DNA of 35,216 nucleotides from Nanobdellota archaeon (GTDB lineage Archaea > Nanobdellota > Nanobdellia > Woesearchaeales > UBA583). Made by a program: the position numbers and the translations under genes. Shown piece after piece: positions 26,413 through 34,446 of the stretch. The stretch covers positions 1 to 35,216 of the forward strand of contig JAIUMM010000016.1 of the NCBI GenBank assembly GCA_022565615.1, read 5' to 3'. A model generated the notes under the pieces. The model was not told the DNA's origin and made no database searches. It saw only the letters and a program-made list of their open reading frames with translations. Every line of letters starts with the position of its first letter. The stretch's first letter is position 1.

Positions 26413-27204
26413 ATGAAAATAGGTTTAGTTTCACTACATTGGGATGGAAGTAAAAAAAATAAACTTTCAAAAGCAAATTTTAAAAAATTAGGAATTTCTT
26501 CCAAGTTAAACACTATCAAGAAAATTTTAGAGAAACATAAAGAAAATAATATTGATTTTTATGCTTTCTCAGGTTCTTCATTAAGTGAATATAAAGAACT
26601 TAAAGAATTAGAAAAATATATTGCAAATAATAAAATTAATAGTTCTCTTATTGTAGAAGTTGGACTTGGATTAAATAGCTCTAAAAATGATAAACAGGGT
26701 TATTATTTAATTTCTAATTCTGAGATTCAAGAAAAATTTCTAATTAAAGAAGTTTTTTCAACATCAGGAGAAGCAAAAGAAAAGAGTAATATTTCTCAAC
26801 TTTTTCAAGAAATTGAAAGTGGAAAAAGAACAATTAATTTAAATGAAATTAAAATTGGGATTTTAGTCTGTGGAGAGATTTTTATGTATATTGCAGAAAA
26901 TCATTCTAATGTTAAATTTAGAAATGGAGAAATTGATTTAAGTAATAAATTTAATATTATTGTAAATGCTTCTCATTATCCTTTTGGCGGAAGAATCTCC
27001 ACAATTAAAAAATATCATGAATTTCAATCTAAAAATTTTAAAATTCCTTCATTATTTGTAACAGGGTTTGAGACAAAAGGAAATAAAGTTGAAAATCTTT
27101 GTTTTGGTTATAATCAAAATAAAATGCTGAAATTTGAAAATATTGATGAGAGAAATAATGAAAATAATTACATACTCTCAATAATTAATTTGAAAAATGA
27201 ATAA
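26413..27204 (+). CDS. nitrilase-fold (carbon-nitrogen hydrolase-like) protein in a two-gene unit
   Basis: 263 aa, nitrilase superfamily size. The best anchor is IGILVCGEIF with Cys153, matching the nucleophile strand of carbon-nitrogen hydrolases (iCyE/D). Lys112 in FLIKEVFSTSGE matches the catalytic-lysine strand followed by 'GE', and Glu59 in SGSSLSEYKEL is a candidate for the catalytic glutamate, giving an E-K-C triad. VNASHYPFGG (184-193) sits where nitrilases place their substrate-loop motif. Sequence is divergent from biosynthetic nitrilases such as NAD synthetase or amidases. The next gene overlaps by 8 bp, so the pair is translationally coupled. Substrate unknown; a metabolite-level effector or a sensor role is inference. 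Confidence 0.6.
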   Translation: MKIGLVSLHWDGSKKNKLSKANFKKLGISSKLNTIKKILEKHKENNIDFYAFSGSSLSEYKELKELEKYIANNKINSSLIVEVGLGLNSSKNDKQGYYLISNSEIQEKFLIKEVFSTSGEAKEKSNISQLFQEIESGKRTINLNEIKIGILVCGEIFMYIAENHSNVKFRNGEIDLSNKFNIIVNASHYPFGGRISTIKKYHEFQSKNFKIPSLFVTGFETKGNKVENLCFGYNQNKMLKFENIDERNNENNYILSIINLKNE

Positions 27205-28162
27205 CTTAAATGCTAAAATTCAAATTGAAAAAATATTTAGAGAGCATAATGTTAAGATATGTTTAAATCCTTGGAATCAAAAATGTAATAGAATTAGTAA
27301 GGCTCATTCAATTCAAAATAATAAAATATTAAGTAAAATATCAGATAACGGAAAAGTTCTTACTTTTGATTTGAGAGAACATTTGTTAAACAATAATTAT
27401 AAATTGTCTGAAAAAGGAAGAAAAGTTGCAACCACTTTCACAGGTCTATGCAATACTCATGACTCAAAGTTATTTTCTCCAATTGAAAACTATAATTTTA
27501 GAGAATATGATTTAGAACATAATTTTTTATATGCTTATCGTGCACTACTAAAAGAATTTCACGCTAAAATTTCAACATATGAAATTTATAAATACTTAGT
27601 TAGCGAATTTCCAGAGCTTTCAAATTTATATAAATCTTATATAAATGGAACTAAAAAAGCAATAAATGAAATGTCAAAATTTAAACGAGAATTTGATAAT
27701 TTTTATTTAACTAATAAGTTTGATGAAATTATAACATTTTATCTAAACCTAGATTCTGAATATTTAATAGCATGTTCTACAACATTTTATTTAGTAAATG
27801 ATCTTAGAAATTCTCTATTAAATGATATATATAATCCAAATTCAAAATTAAGACCTTTCTTTTTATCCATATTTCCTCAAAATGATAAAACTAATATTTT
27901 AATTTCTTACTTTAAAAAAGACAAAGAGTTATTTTCAAGATTCTTTAAAGATTTTAATAATTTAAGTCTAAAGAAAAAAAAGGAAAAAATTTCTTTGTTA
28001 TTATCTATGTATTGTGAAAATTTTATAATAAATCCTTCATACTGGGAAACTCAATTTAGTTTCGATGAAAAAAAGAAGATTATTGATATTTTTTGTAATT
28101 CATTGTCAAATATTGAAAATTATAATATCAAAAATAATATTAAAATTAATTTTTTTAAATAA
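27197..28162 (+). CDS. HNH/treble-clef nuclease-like protein, partner of the nitrilase-fold protein
   Basis: 321 aa. The N-terminal ~95 residues hold a treble-clef-like arrangement: Cys22 and Cys30 (KICLNPWNQKCNR), then ISKAHSIQ with His37, then TFTGLCNTHD with Cys85, His88 and Asp89. This suggests zinc held by C22, C30, C85 and H88, and a catalytic His37 as in HNH enzymes. The segment SPIENYNFREYDLEHNFLYA follows. The rest (about 110-321) is helical and Lys/Asn/Phe-rich, with no motif I recognise. ATG 27197 lies inside the nitrilase-like gene (8-bp overlap). Together they read as an effector plus sensor/enzyme unit. HNH assignment is from motif spacing, not certain. Confidence 0.55.
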   Translation: MNNLNAKIQIEKIFREHNVKICLNPWNQKCNRISKAHSIQNNKILSKISDNGKVLTFDLREHLLNNNYKLSEKGRKVATTFTGLCNTHDSKLFSPIENYNFREYDLEHNFLYAYRALLKEFHAKISTYEIYKYLVSEFPELSNLYKSYINGTKKAINEMSKFKREFDNFYLTNKFDEIITFYLNLDSEYLIACSTTFYLVNDLRNSLLNDIYNPNSKLRPFFLSIFPQNDKTNILISYFKKDKELFSRFFKDFNNLSLKKKKEKISLLLSMYCENFIINPSYWETQFSFDEKKKIIDIFCNSLSNIENYNIKNNIKINFFK

Positions 28163-28225
28163 ATATTTAAAATAAACTATTTTTTAGAATAGATTGTTAT
28201 GTATTTTGATTAGAATTAAAAAAAG

Positions 28226-28298
28226 TGAGAACTCTCGGACTTGAACCGAGGACACCCAGATCTTCAGTCTGGTGCTCTACCAGCTGAGCTAAGCTCTC
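28226..28298 (-). tRNA. tRNA-Phe (anticodon GAA)
   Basis: 73 nt on the minus strand. Acceptor stem GAGAGCT/AGTTCTC (one G-T pair), D arm GCTC-AGCTGGTA-GAGC, anticodon arm CCAGA-CTGAAGA-TCTGG reading GAA, and T arm CTCGG-TTCAAGT-CCGAG. The discriminator is A at 28226; no CCA encoded, no intron. Its 3' end faces the nitrilase/HNH gene pair. Confidence 0.97.
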
Positions 28299-28354
28299 AT
28301 CATTTAATATAAATTAGAAATTGTTTATAAAATTTATCTTTTTTTAAAAAATAA

Positions 28355-29659
28355 TTATTCTCTAAAATATTCACTTCTCCTCTCAATTCTTTCAAACTCA
28401 TCTTCAAATAATTGTGCAACATATGAAGAATTAACTACAATCATATTCTCATCATTAAAATAAACACCACTTCTAGTAGGATTCATTGAACCAAAAATAA
28501 CATATTGAGAATCAACAATAAATGTTTTATGATGCATAGTAGCTGTAGTCATTTCTCTTTTAATACTAAAATTATGCTGCAGTTGAGAAATTATTGAACC
28601 TTGTGCATTAATTAAACGCCTATCAACAAGTCCTATAATCTCAACTCCTTCTTCTAACTTATCTAATAACAAATTTTCAACACTATCAAGAGTTAATACA
28701 TATGTTGCAAATTGAATTGAATTTTGAGCCAAATTTAAAGTTTCAATAAGTTTATCTTCACATCTTTGATGAGGACAAAAATACAATTGAAAATCTCCAA
28801 TAATCATATCGTCTTTTTGTAAAAGATATCTAGTATTATAAAATTCAATACCTTCTTTATTTGCACCAAATTTAGCATCTCTCATCTCTTCAAATTCTAA
28901 AATAAGTTCTTGTGCTAATACATCATTATTTTTAACAATAAATATTACATTATCATTTCTTTGAAGACCAAAACGAGTAGGATTTGCAGTACCTAGTAAT
29001 GAGTGTTTTCTATCAACAACACAAAACTTATGATGCATTAAATTTTGAAACCTTGCATTTCTTAGTGAATCATCAATAAGCTCAATAGATGTACTTCTAA
29101 ACTCCTCAACAAAAGGTCTATGAGAGTAGTCCTCTTCATAAATTATTGAAATCTCAACTCCTTGAGAATATTTTTCAAGTAACATATTAACCAAATACTC
29201 CTCATTTAAATCTTGAATTGCACATTCAATTGACTCTTGAGCCATATCAAAATATTCAACCCAAGAATCTAAACAAGGAAATCCTTCTTGATTACAAAAG
29301 ACAAATTCAAACTCTTCAACTATCACTTCTCTTTGTGGAATCTCTTGAATTTTTTCTTCAAATTGTTGTCTAAAATATGCATCCCTATCTAAATTCTCAT
29401 TAGAATTTTCATTAGAATTAATAGTAGAATTTGATGAACTCTGCTGAGTTGAAGATCTCTCTTGAACCTTATCAAAATAATCTTGCGTATCAATAATTTC
29501 AAATCTCTCAATAAATAAAAGTCCAATTAAAAAAAGTAATACAAGTATTGATAATAGTGGATGTCTTCTCATAATATTTCTCTTCTTTCTTCTCACCTGT
29601 CTATTTACTTCTTTTTTTAAACCTTTTTTTAGTTCATTTCTCATTTTATTTTCAAACAC
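28355..29659 (-). CDS. exported membrane-anchored phospholipase D-type enzyme (two HKD motifs)
   Basis: 434 aa. A strongly basic N-terminus is followed by one membrane helix (LLSILVLLFLIGLLF, 35-49), a Ser/Asn linker (to about 90), and two PLD half-domains. HKD 1 is H210-K211-D216 with downstream GTANPT; HKD 2 is H377-K378-D383 with GSMNPT, both complete. The charge distribution puts the enzyme outside the cell; Cys122, 129, 146, 213, 295 and 300 could form disulfides. PLD-family members act on phospholipids or on nucleic acids (Nuc/BfiI type). The divergent neighbour encodes an exported OB-fold protein, which makes nucleic acid the more likely substrate, but this is inference. Confidence 0.88.
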   Translation of the reverse strand: MFENKMRNELKKGLKKEVNRQVRRKKRNIMRRHPLLSILVLLFLIGLLFIERFEIIDTQDYFDKVQERSSTQQSSSNSTINSNENSNENLDRDAYFRQQFEEKIQEIPQREVIVEEFEFVFCNQEGFPCLDSWVEYFDMAQESIECAIQDLNEEYLVNMLLEKYSQGVEISIIYEEDYSHRPFVEEFRSTSIELIDDSLRNARFQNLMHHKFCVVDRKHSLLGTANPTRFGLQRNDNVIFIVKNNDVLAQELILEFEEMRDAKFGANKEGIEFYNTRYLLQKDDMIIGDFQLYFCPHQRCEDKLIETLNLAQNSIQFATYVLTLDSVENLLLDKLEEGVEIIGLVDRRLINAQGSIISQLQHNFSIKREMTTATMHHKTFIVDSQYVIFGSMNPTRSGVYFNDENMIVVNSSYVAQLFEDEFERIERRSEYFRE

Positions 29660-29768
29660 CTTCTTTATTATTTTTTTATCTCAAATATTAAAATAATTTA
29701 CCCTAATTAATACTATGTAAAGTTGAACATATACATTTAAATACTTCTATTTTTACCATTTAATTAAC

Positions 29769-30149
29769 ATGAAATTAACTCATTTACTCGAACAATATTT
29801 AAGTAGAGCATTATTAATTAAACTCTCAATTCTCTTATTTTTATTATTAATAAGTATAATAATTTATATTGAACAATCTCCTCCAACACAACTTTCATTT
29901 GAAGAATTTGAATTACAACCTCTTAGAACATCTCTTTCACTTCAAGCAACATTTAGGCCGTTGTATATCTCTGAGAGTTTTAGTGTACTTGAACTTCAAT
30001 CTAATTCCACAAATAAAACTATTACTGGAATAATACAAGAAAATATTTCAAAAATTGATTCTTCAAAAGAGTATCTCTTCTCAGGAAAAGTAGCAATGTA
30101 TAGAGGAAATAAACAATTAGATATTTATACAATACCTCAACTAGAATAA
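29769..30149 (+). CDS. membrane-anchored OB-fold-like protein
   Basis: 126 aa with an N-terminal membrane anchor (about 17-34, ALLIKLSILLFLLLISIIIY) and an outer domain of ~85 residues. The segment from SESFSVLELQSNSTNKTITG to YLFSGKVAMYRGNKQLDIYTI follows the OB-fold nucleic-acid-binding pattern (a strand, a turn, a 'v-x-G-x-v-x-x-y-x-G-x-x-q-l' strand). It faces the PLD-type gene across a 109-bp divergent promoter region; a TATA-like CATTTAAATA at 29734-29743 lies about 30 nt before the start. Together they might bind and cut extracellular nucleic acid. OB assignment is moderate confidence. Confidence 0.6.
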   Translation: MKLTHLLEQYLSRALLIKLSILLFLLLISIIIYIEQSPPTQLSFEEFELQPLRTSLSLQATFRPLYISESFSVLELQSNSTNKTITGIIQENISKIDSSKEYLFSGKVAMYRGNKQLDIYTIPQLE

Positions 30150-30163
30150 AAATGACTCTAATT

Positions 30164-30313
30164 TTAATTTAGTAATGAATCTAGAATTTTTTGTGTTCTA
30201 AATCTTCGAGTTGAATCTTCAGGTTTATATTTAAGAGGAATTTTTTTAACTGAATTTTCTACACTTAAAGTATATTGCTCAGTTTTAGGATTAAAAAAAA
30301 ATTCAGTTTTCAT
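30164..30313 (-). CDS. 49-aa small protein
   Basis: An intact short frame starts ATG at 30313 and ends TAA at 30164-30166. The protein is basic, begins MKTEFFFNPKTEQYTLSV and ends RTQKILDSLLN, and has no recognisable domain. The case for a gene is a well-placed TATA box (30334-30347), 27 nt upstream, and that it fills the gap between two genes neatly without overlapping either. I do not recognise the family. Confidence 0.5.
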   Translation of the reverse strand: MKTEFFFNPKTEQYTLSVENSVKKIPLKYKPEDSTRRFRTQKILDSLLN

Positions 30314-30333
30314 ATATAAACTAAATAAAAAGA

Positions 30334-30347
30334 ACTTTATAAACTTA
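30334..30347 (-). promoter_or_regulatory. TATA box of the 49-aa gene
   Basis: Minus strand TAAGTTTATAAAGT is centred 27 nt upstream of the ATG at 30313, the leaderless spacing seen elsewhere in this window. No other annotated gene could use it. Confidence 0.45.
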
Positions 30348-30386
30348 TTTCATAACAATTCTGTAAATATAGTATCGTTATAATAT

Positions 30387-31250
30387 TTAATTTTTAATTT
30401 TAATACTATCCCCTTGTGTATAAATTATTTTTTGAACAATCATTTTCTCAATAATATCGTCATAAGAGAGTTGATATTTTAAACACTCTTCTTTTACTTT
30501 TTGAATTGAACATTGAGAATTATGTAAACACTCTTTAACAATAAAACTTCTAATATATCGAGGACTACCAATAAATTTACCTTGACTTCCAAGAGACTTA
30601 ACACTACTTTTTTGAGCAGTAAGTTTTAACGCACCATAATCCATAAGAGCATTATTCCACTCTCTCCCTCTCCCTTTTGGAACTAATTGTTGAGCAATTT
30701 CTTCTAATTTTTTAATTGGTGTATGTTCATTAGCAAATCCCTCATAAATTAAAATTCTTCTAATATTTGTATCAACAACTCCAATATCTTGATTATAAGA
30801 AAAAGCACAAATTGCACTTGCAACATATGAACCAACACCTTTGAGTTTCATTAATTCCTCTTTTGAAGTTGGATATTCTCCTTTAAATTCTTCGATAATT
30901 TGTCTGCAAGCTTCTTTAAAATTTAACACTCTTGAATTATATCCAAGACCTTGCCATAATTGTAATAACTCTTCATTTGAAGTTTTAATTACATCTTGTG
31001 GAGTTGGAAATGTTTCAATCCAAGTATTAAAATATTTCTCAACTCTACTTACTTGTGTTTGAGAAAGCATAATCTCACTAATATGTATGTGATAAGGATT
31101 TTTAGTTTGTCTAAACGATAAATTATGTCTTCCTAGTTCATCATAAAATCTAAATATTTTATCTTGAAACTCTTTAATTGTAGAAGCAGATACATCAGGT
31201 ACTTGTTGCATATAGTATTTAGAAGAATACTCATTGATAAATCTTTTCAT
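30387..31250 (-). CDS. mutY: MutY-like DNA glycosylase lacking the Fe-S cluster
   Basis: 287 aa, HhH-GPD superfamily. HISEIMLSQTQVSRVEKYF (56-74) matches the MutY signature, with the catalytic Glu59; the helix-hairpin-helix is LKGVGSYVASAICAF (136-150) and the catalytic Asp is D160 in GVVDTNIRRIL. MutY removes adenine opposite 8-oxoguanine. The usual C-x6-C-x2-C-x5-C cluster loop that should follow the LMDYGALKLT segment is absent: the region to the C-terminus has only three scattered cysteines late in the chain. The C-terminal NUDT1-like 8-oxoG sensing domain of bacterial MutY is also missing. Fe-S-free members are known, so activity is plausible; a related thymine or uracil glycosylase is the alternative. 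Confidence 0.78.
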   Translation of the reverse strand: MKRFINEYSSKYYMQQVPDVSASTIKEFQDKIFRFYDELGRHNLSFRQTKNPYHIHISEIMLSQTQVSRVEKYFNTWIETFPTPQDVIKTSNEELLQLWQGLGYNSRVLNFKEACRQIIEEFKGEYPTSKEELMKLKGVGSYVASAICAFSYNQDIGVVDTNIRRILIYEGFANEHTPIKKLEEIAQQLVPKGRGREWNNALMDYGALKLTAQKSSVKSLGSQGKFIGSPRYIRSFIVKECLHNSQCSIQKVKEECLKYQLSYDDIIEKMIVQKIIYTQGDSIKIKN

Positions 31251-31284
31251 TTATAATCTTAAAAATATCAATTTACTCAACTTA

Positions 31285-32076
31285 TTATTCTCCTCTTCCT
31301 TGAAAATATTCCTCTAAATATAAAAGCCATTTTTTAAATTCTCTACTATCTTTAAAATCTGGAATATTTGAAAAAGTTATTAAACCAATTAAAGAGTTTT
31401 GAATAAGATTTGAGTAAAAAACCAAACCAGGAGATATAAAAATTCCTAGAACTAAAAACGCTCCTTTTATTGTAATTACTGTGAAAAGTAACTCTAAAAT
31501 TTGATCTCTAACTTCTATAGAAGTTTGATTTTTCAATTTTTGAACTAAAATTTCAATTTTGGTATATAAATATTTATTTAATTCTTGAAGTCTTTGTTGA
31601 TTTTTATAAGAATATCTTTGTAATATTGAGATAAACTCTTTTTTGAAACTCTTAAAATTAGAATTTTCTTTCCAATTTGAAATCTTACTTTTAAAATTTT
31701 CTAAATCACTAATACATAAGTCTAAAATTTTTCCAGCTTCAAGTGCTAGATTATGAGGAGTAATAATAAACACATCATTAAACTCTTGAATTATTCCTGT
31801 ATATTGAAAAATATTATCAACTAAATGTTGAATTGAATTTAAAGAAGCATCAGTTAAATCAATTCTAAAATCTTCTAAAATCAATCTCTCAGAGCGTATA
31901 CAATCAATAAAATAACTCAATAATTTAATAGTTTCTTCCTTATTATTTCTATTTAAAGAGAAAATTGTCTCATCAAATGTTTTTTTCTTATCTTCATAAG
32001 ATGCTTGGAAAAACTCCTCTGCTTCATGAAAATTTTGCATCAAAAGAGAGAAATTATATCTATACGGATATGTCAT
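31285..32076 (-). CDS. 263-aa hypothetical protein with C-terminal hydrophobic region
   Basis: I do not recognise it. The first ~185 residues are helical with conserved-looking acidic/aromatic blocks (FFQASYEDKKKTFDETIFSL, IIQEFNDVFIITPHNLALEA). Residues ~194-242 are hydrophobic (LLFTVITIKGAFLVLGIFIS and onwards), consistent with one or two membrane segments; the C-terminus FKKWLLYLEEYFQGRGE-like end is cytoplasmic. Lies 34 bp upstream of the mutY-like gene on the same strand, so the two may be co-transcribed. Confidence 0.6.
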   Translation of the reverse strand: MTYPYRYNFSLLMQNFHEAEEFFQASYEDKKKTFDETIFSLNRNNKEETIKLLSYFIDCIRSERLILEDFRIDLTDASLNSIQHLVDNIFQYTGIIQEFNDVFIITPHNLALEAGKILDLCISDLENFKSKISNWKENSNFKSFKKEFISILQRYSYKNQQRLQELNKYLYTKIEILVQKLKNQTSIEVRDQILELLFTVITIKGAFLVLGIFISPGLVFYSNLIQNSLIGLITFSNIPDFKDSREFKKWLLYLEEYFQGRGE

Positions 32077-32154
32077 ACAATATCTAAAATTTATATTATT
32101 TTTAAACTTTAGTTAACATATACTCAAGTGTTACTTCATAACACTTAAAAAATT

Positions 32155-33642
32155 CTAATAAATATATGGAAAATCATCTTTTAAATGCTCAAGTGCATAT
32201 TTAATTTTAATTTCACTCTCACTATATAACTCAAATAACACATCTCCTTTTTGTATTTTATCACCTACTTTTTTTTTAATAATAAGTCCAGCAGTTGGTG
32301 TAGTTGGAGCACCTAAAATAAAAGCAAGTTTTGAAATTGCTTTATTCTTAATTCCTTGAACAACTCCATCGTGTTGAGCTATAATCTCTTCTCCATATTT
32401 TGGAAAATCAGGTAATTCTTTGTACCCTTGTGCTTTTCTAATTTGTTCAAATACTTCAAATCCTCTTCCACTTCTCAATAATTTGTGAGCAATTTCATAC
32501 CCTTTTCCTTTAACACATATTTTTGCAAGCTCAAATATCTTTCCAGTTAAAATTAACGCTTTCTCCTCTAAATCTTTTGGAGCATCAGGAGAATTACTCA
32601 ACACTGCAAGTACATCAAGAGCCTCAAAATAAGGTCCAACTCCAAATCCAATAGGTTGTGAACCATCAGTTATTTCAACTTGAATAGTAAGTCCAATTGC
32701 ACTACCCACAACTTCAAATCGTTTTTTAAGTCTCTTAGCTTTACTTAAACTCTCAACTTTTGTTTGAGGACCATAAGGAATATCAATTAATACATGAGTT
32801 GAACCTGCTGATTTTTTTTTAGATAAAATACTTGCAATCATCTGATCTTCTGTATCAATGTGAAGAGGATGTTCAACTCTAATAATCATATCATCAGCAG
32901 GAGATAAATCCAAAGAACCACCCCATGCAAGACACCCACCAACATTTTTGACAATATGATACATATCATCTAAACTTAATTCCACATTTGCAAGAACTTC
33001 CATAGTATCAGCAGTTCCAGCAGGAGAAGTAATTGAACGTGAAGAAGTTTTTGGAATCGTTAAACCACCAGCAATAATTAAAGGAATTGCAAGCATAGTA
33101 GTTCTATTATTTGGAACTCCTCCAATACAGTGTTTATCAACAATAATTGGTTGTTCCTTATTTGCAAATTCTAAATGTTTTCCACAATCAACCATAGCTT
33201 GTGTAAATGCAATTACTTCAGAATCTGTGAGTTTATGAACTGAACATGCAAGAACAAAATATGTAGTTTCAACTTTACTATATGAATTATTTATAATATC
33301 TTCAAGAATTTCTAAAAAATGACTATGTTCAAGTCTAATCTTATTTTCAAATTTAAGTCTCACATACTCAATTGATTTAGGTTTAGGTGCAGGATATATC
33401 ATCACTCCTCTTGAATATGCACTTTGATTTAATTTAGTAGCAGCTTTTGTATTAAGACCAACTGTATGAGAAGTATACGATTTATCAATTTCAACATCAC
33501 ACACAACTTTTGTATGTTTGTCTTTTGTCTCAACTACAACTTTATCTCCTCCAACTACTTTGAGCATCTGAGCCACTTCTTCATTAATAATAGCATGAAT
33601 TTCATCTCCTGAATCAATATCTAATACTTTTACAGTAAACAT
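32155..33642 (-). CDS. AMP phosphorylase (archaeal nucleoside monophosphate pathway)
   Basis: 495 aa, the archaeal AMP phosphorylase length, longer than bacterial thymidine phosphorylase because of an N-terminal ~85-residue domain (FTVKVLDIDSGDEIHAIINE). The catalytic core has VDKHCIGGVPNNRTTMLAIP, then KTSSRSITSPAGTADTMEVL, the pyrimidine phosphorylase-family phosphate and base site (the K-x-S/T-S-R and S-P-A-G-T-A-D-T), in the AMP phosphorylase version; the C-terminal barrel-sandwich domain ends the protein. It releases a base and ribose-1,5-bisphosphate from a nucleoside 5'-monophosphate for the R15P isomerase/RuBisCO III route; partner genes are not in this window. Divergent from the Tpa1-like genes. 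Confidence 0.93.
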   Translation of the reverse strand: MFTVKVLDIDSGDEIHAIINEEVAQMLKVVGGDKVVVETKDKHTKVVCDVEIDKSYTSHTVGLNTKAATKLNQSAYSRGVMIYPAPKPKSIEYVRLKFENKIRLEHSHFLEILEDIINNSYSKVETTYFVLACSVHKLTDSEVIAFTQAMVDCGKHLEFANKEQPIIVDKHCIGGVPNNRTTMLAIPLIIAGGLTIPKTSSRSITSPAGTADTMEVLANVELSLDDMYHIVKNVGGCLAWGGSLDLSPADDMIIRVEHPLHIDTEDQMIASILSKKKSAGSTHVLIDIPYGPQTKVESLSKAKRLKKRFEVVGSAIGLTIQVEITDGSQPIGFGVGPYFEALDVLAVLSNSPDAPKDLEEKALILTGKIFELAKICVKGKGYEIAHKLLRSGRGFEVFEQIRKAQGYKELPDFPKYGEEIIAQHDGVVQGIKNKAISKLAFILGAPTTPTAGLIIKKKVGDKIQKGDVLFELYSESEIKIKYALEHLKDDFPYIY

Positions 33643-33756
33643 ACTTTATCTATAAAAAAATCTATTTTTAAATTTCCTTCATCTCTAATAAGTTGAGATA
33701 AAAAATAAACTTTAAAAAATCAAAGCATTAATAAATTAATAATTCTTCCTCTTTAT

Positions 33757-34446
33757 ATGAGTTCACAAAAATCTGAAAATTCCAATAATTCTACTATATC
33801 CTCTCTTGACTATTTTGAACTTTCATACTGGATTAATCCTTCAATTCTTGAACAAAAAGATGAGTTAAAAGAACTTTTTTCAAACGCAAAACCCTATGAA
33901 CATATCTCAATTCAACACATTTTAAAAGAAGAATTAGCACAAGAACTTGAAAAAGCTCTTTTCAACTTAAATTATGAAGAATTTGATACTGATTTATACC
34001 ATTTCTTTAAAACTCCTGATTTTAAACATATTACAAATTTACCTCCAATTCTTAAAGAGTTTCATGAATTTATATTTCATAATAATACAATCAAGTGGTT
34101 TGAAGAACTCACTTCAACTCCTCTTAGTTTAAATCATGTTGGAGATTTACACTCAATTTTATTACAGCAAACTCATTATTTATTGTGTCATGATGATCAA
34201 GTTGATCAAAGAATAATAGCATTTATTTTTAATTTATCTCACGATTTTTCAAAAGAAGATGGAGGAGCACTTGAAATATTTGGACACGATAACAAAAATC
34301 AACCAACTCTTTGTGAAAACACTATAATTCCAAAATTTAACCAACTCAATATTTTCAAAGTTAGTGAAATTTCATTTCATCAAATCAATGAAGTACTAGC
34401 ACAAGACAAAAATAGACTCTCAATTAGTGGATGGTACTACAAATGA
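33757..34446 (+). CDS. Tpa1/OGFOD1-like 2-oxoglutarate oxygenase, catalytic half
   Basis: 229 aa. The Fe(II)/2OG site is complete: H145-D146-D147 (HxD) in YLLCHDDQVDQRIIAFIFNL, the distal His208 in SEISFHQINEV, and Arg220 in NRLSISGWYYK for 2-oxoglutarate. The region between (EDGGALEIFGHD, IIPKFNQLNIFKV) matches the N-terminal double-stranded beta-helix of Tpa1/OGFOD1, the enzymes that hydroxylate a proline of ribosomal protein uS12 (Rps23). Family knowledge gives the likely substrate class; the actual substrate here is inferred. It ends in TGA overlapping the next start (ATGA at 34443-34446), so it is coupled to the gene for the second half. Confidence 0.82.
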   Translation: MSSQKSENSNNSTISSLDYFELSYWINPSILEQKDELKELFSNAKPYEHISIQHILKEELAQELEKALFNLNYEEFDTDLYHFFKTPDFKHITNLPPILKEFHEFIFHNNTIKWFEELTSTPLSLNHVGDLHSILLQQTHYLLCHDDQVDQRIIAFIFNLSHDFSKEDGGALEIFGHDNKNQPTLCENTIIPKFNQLNIFKVSEISFHQINEVLAQDKNRLSISGWYYK

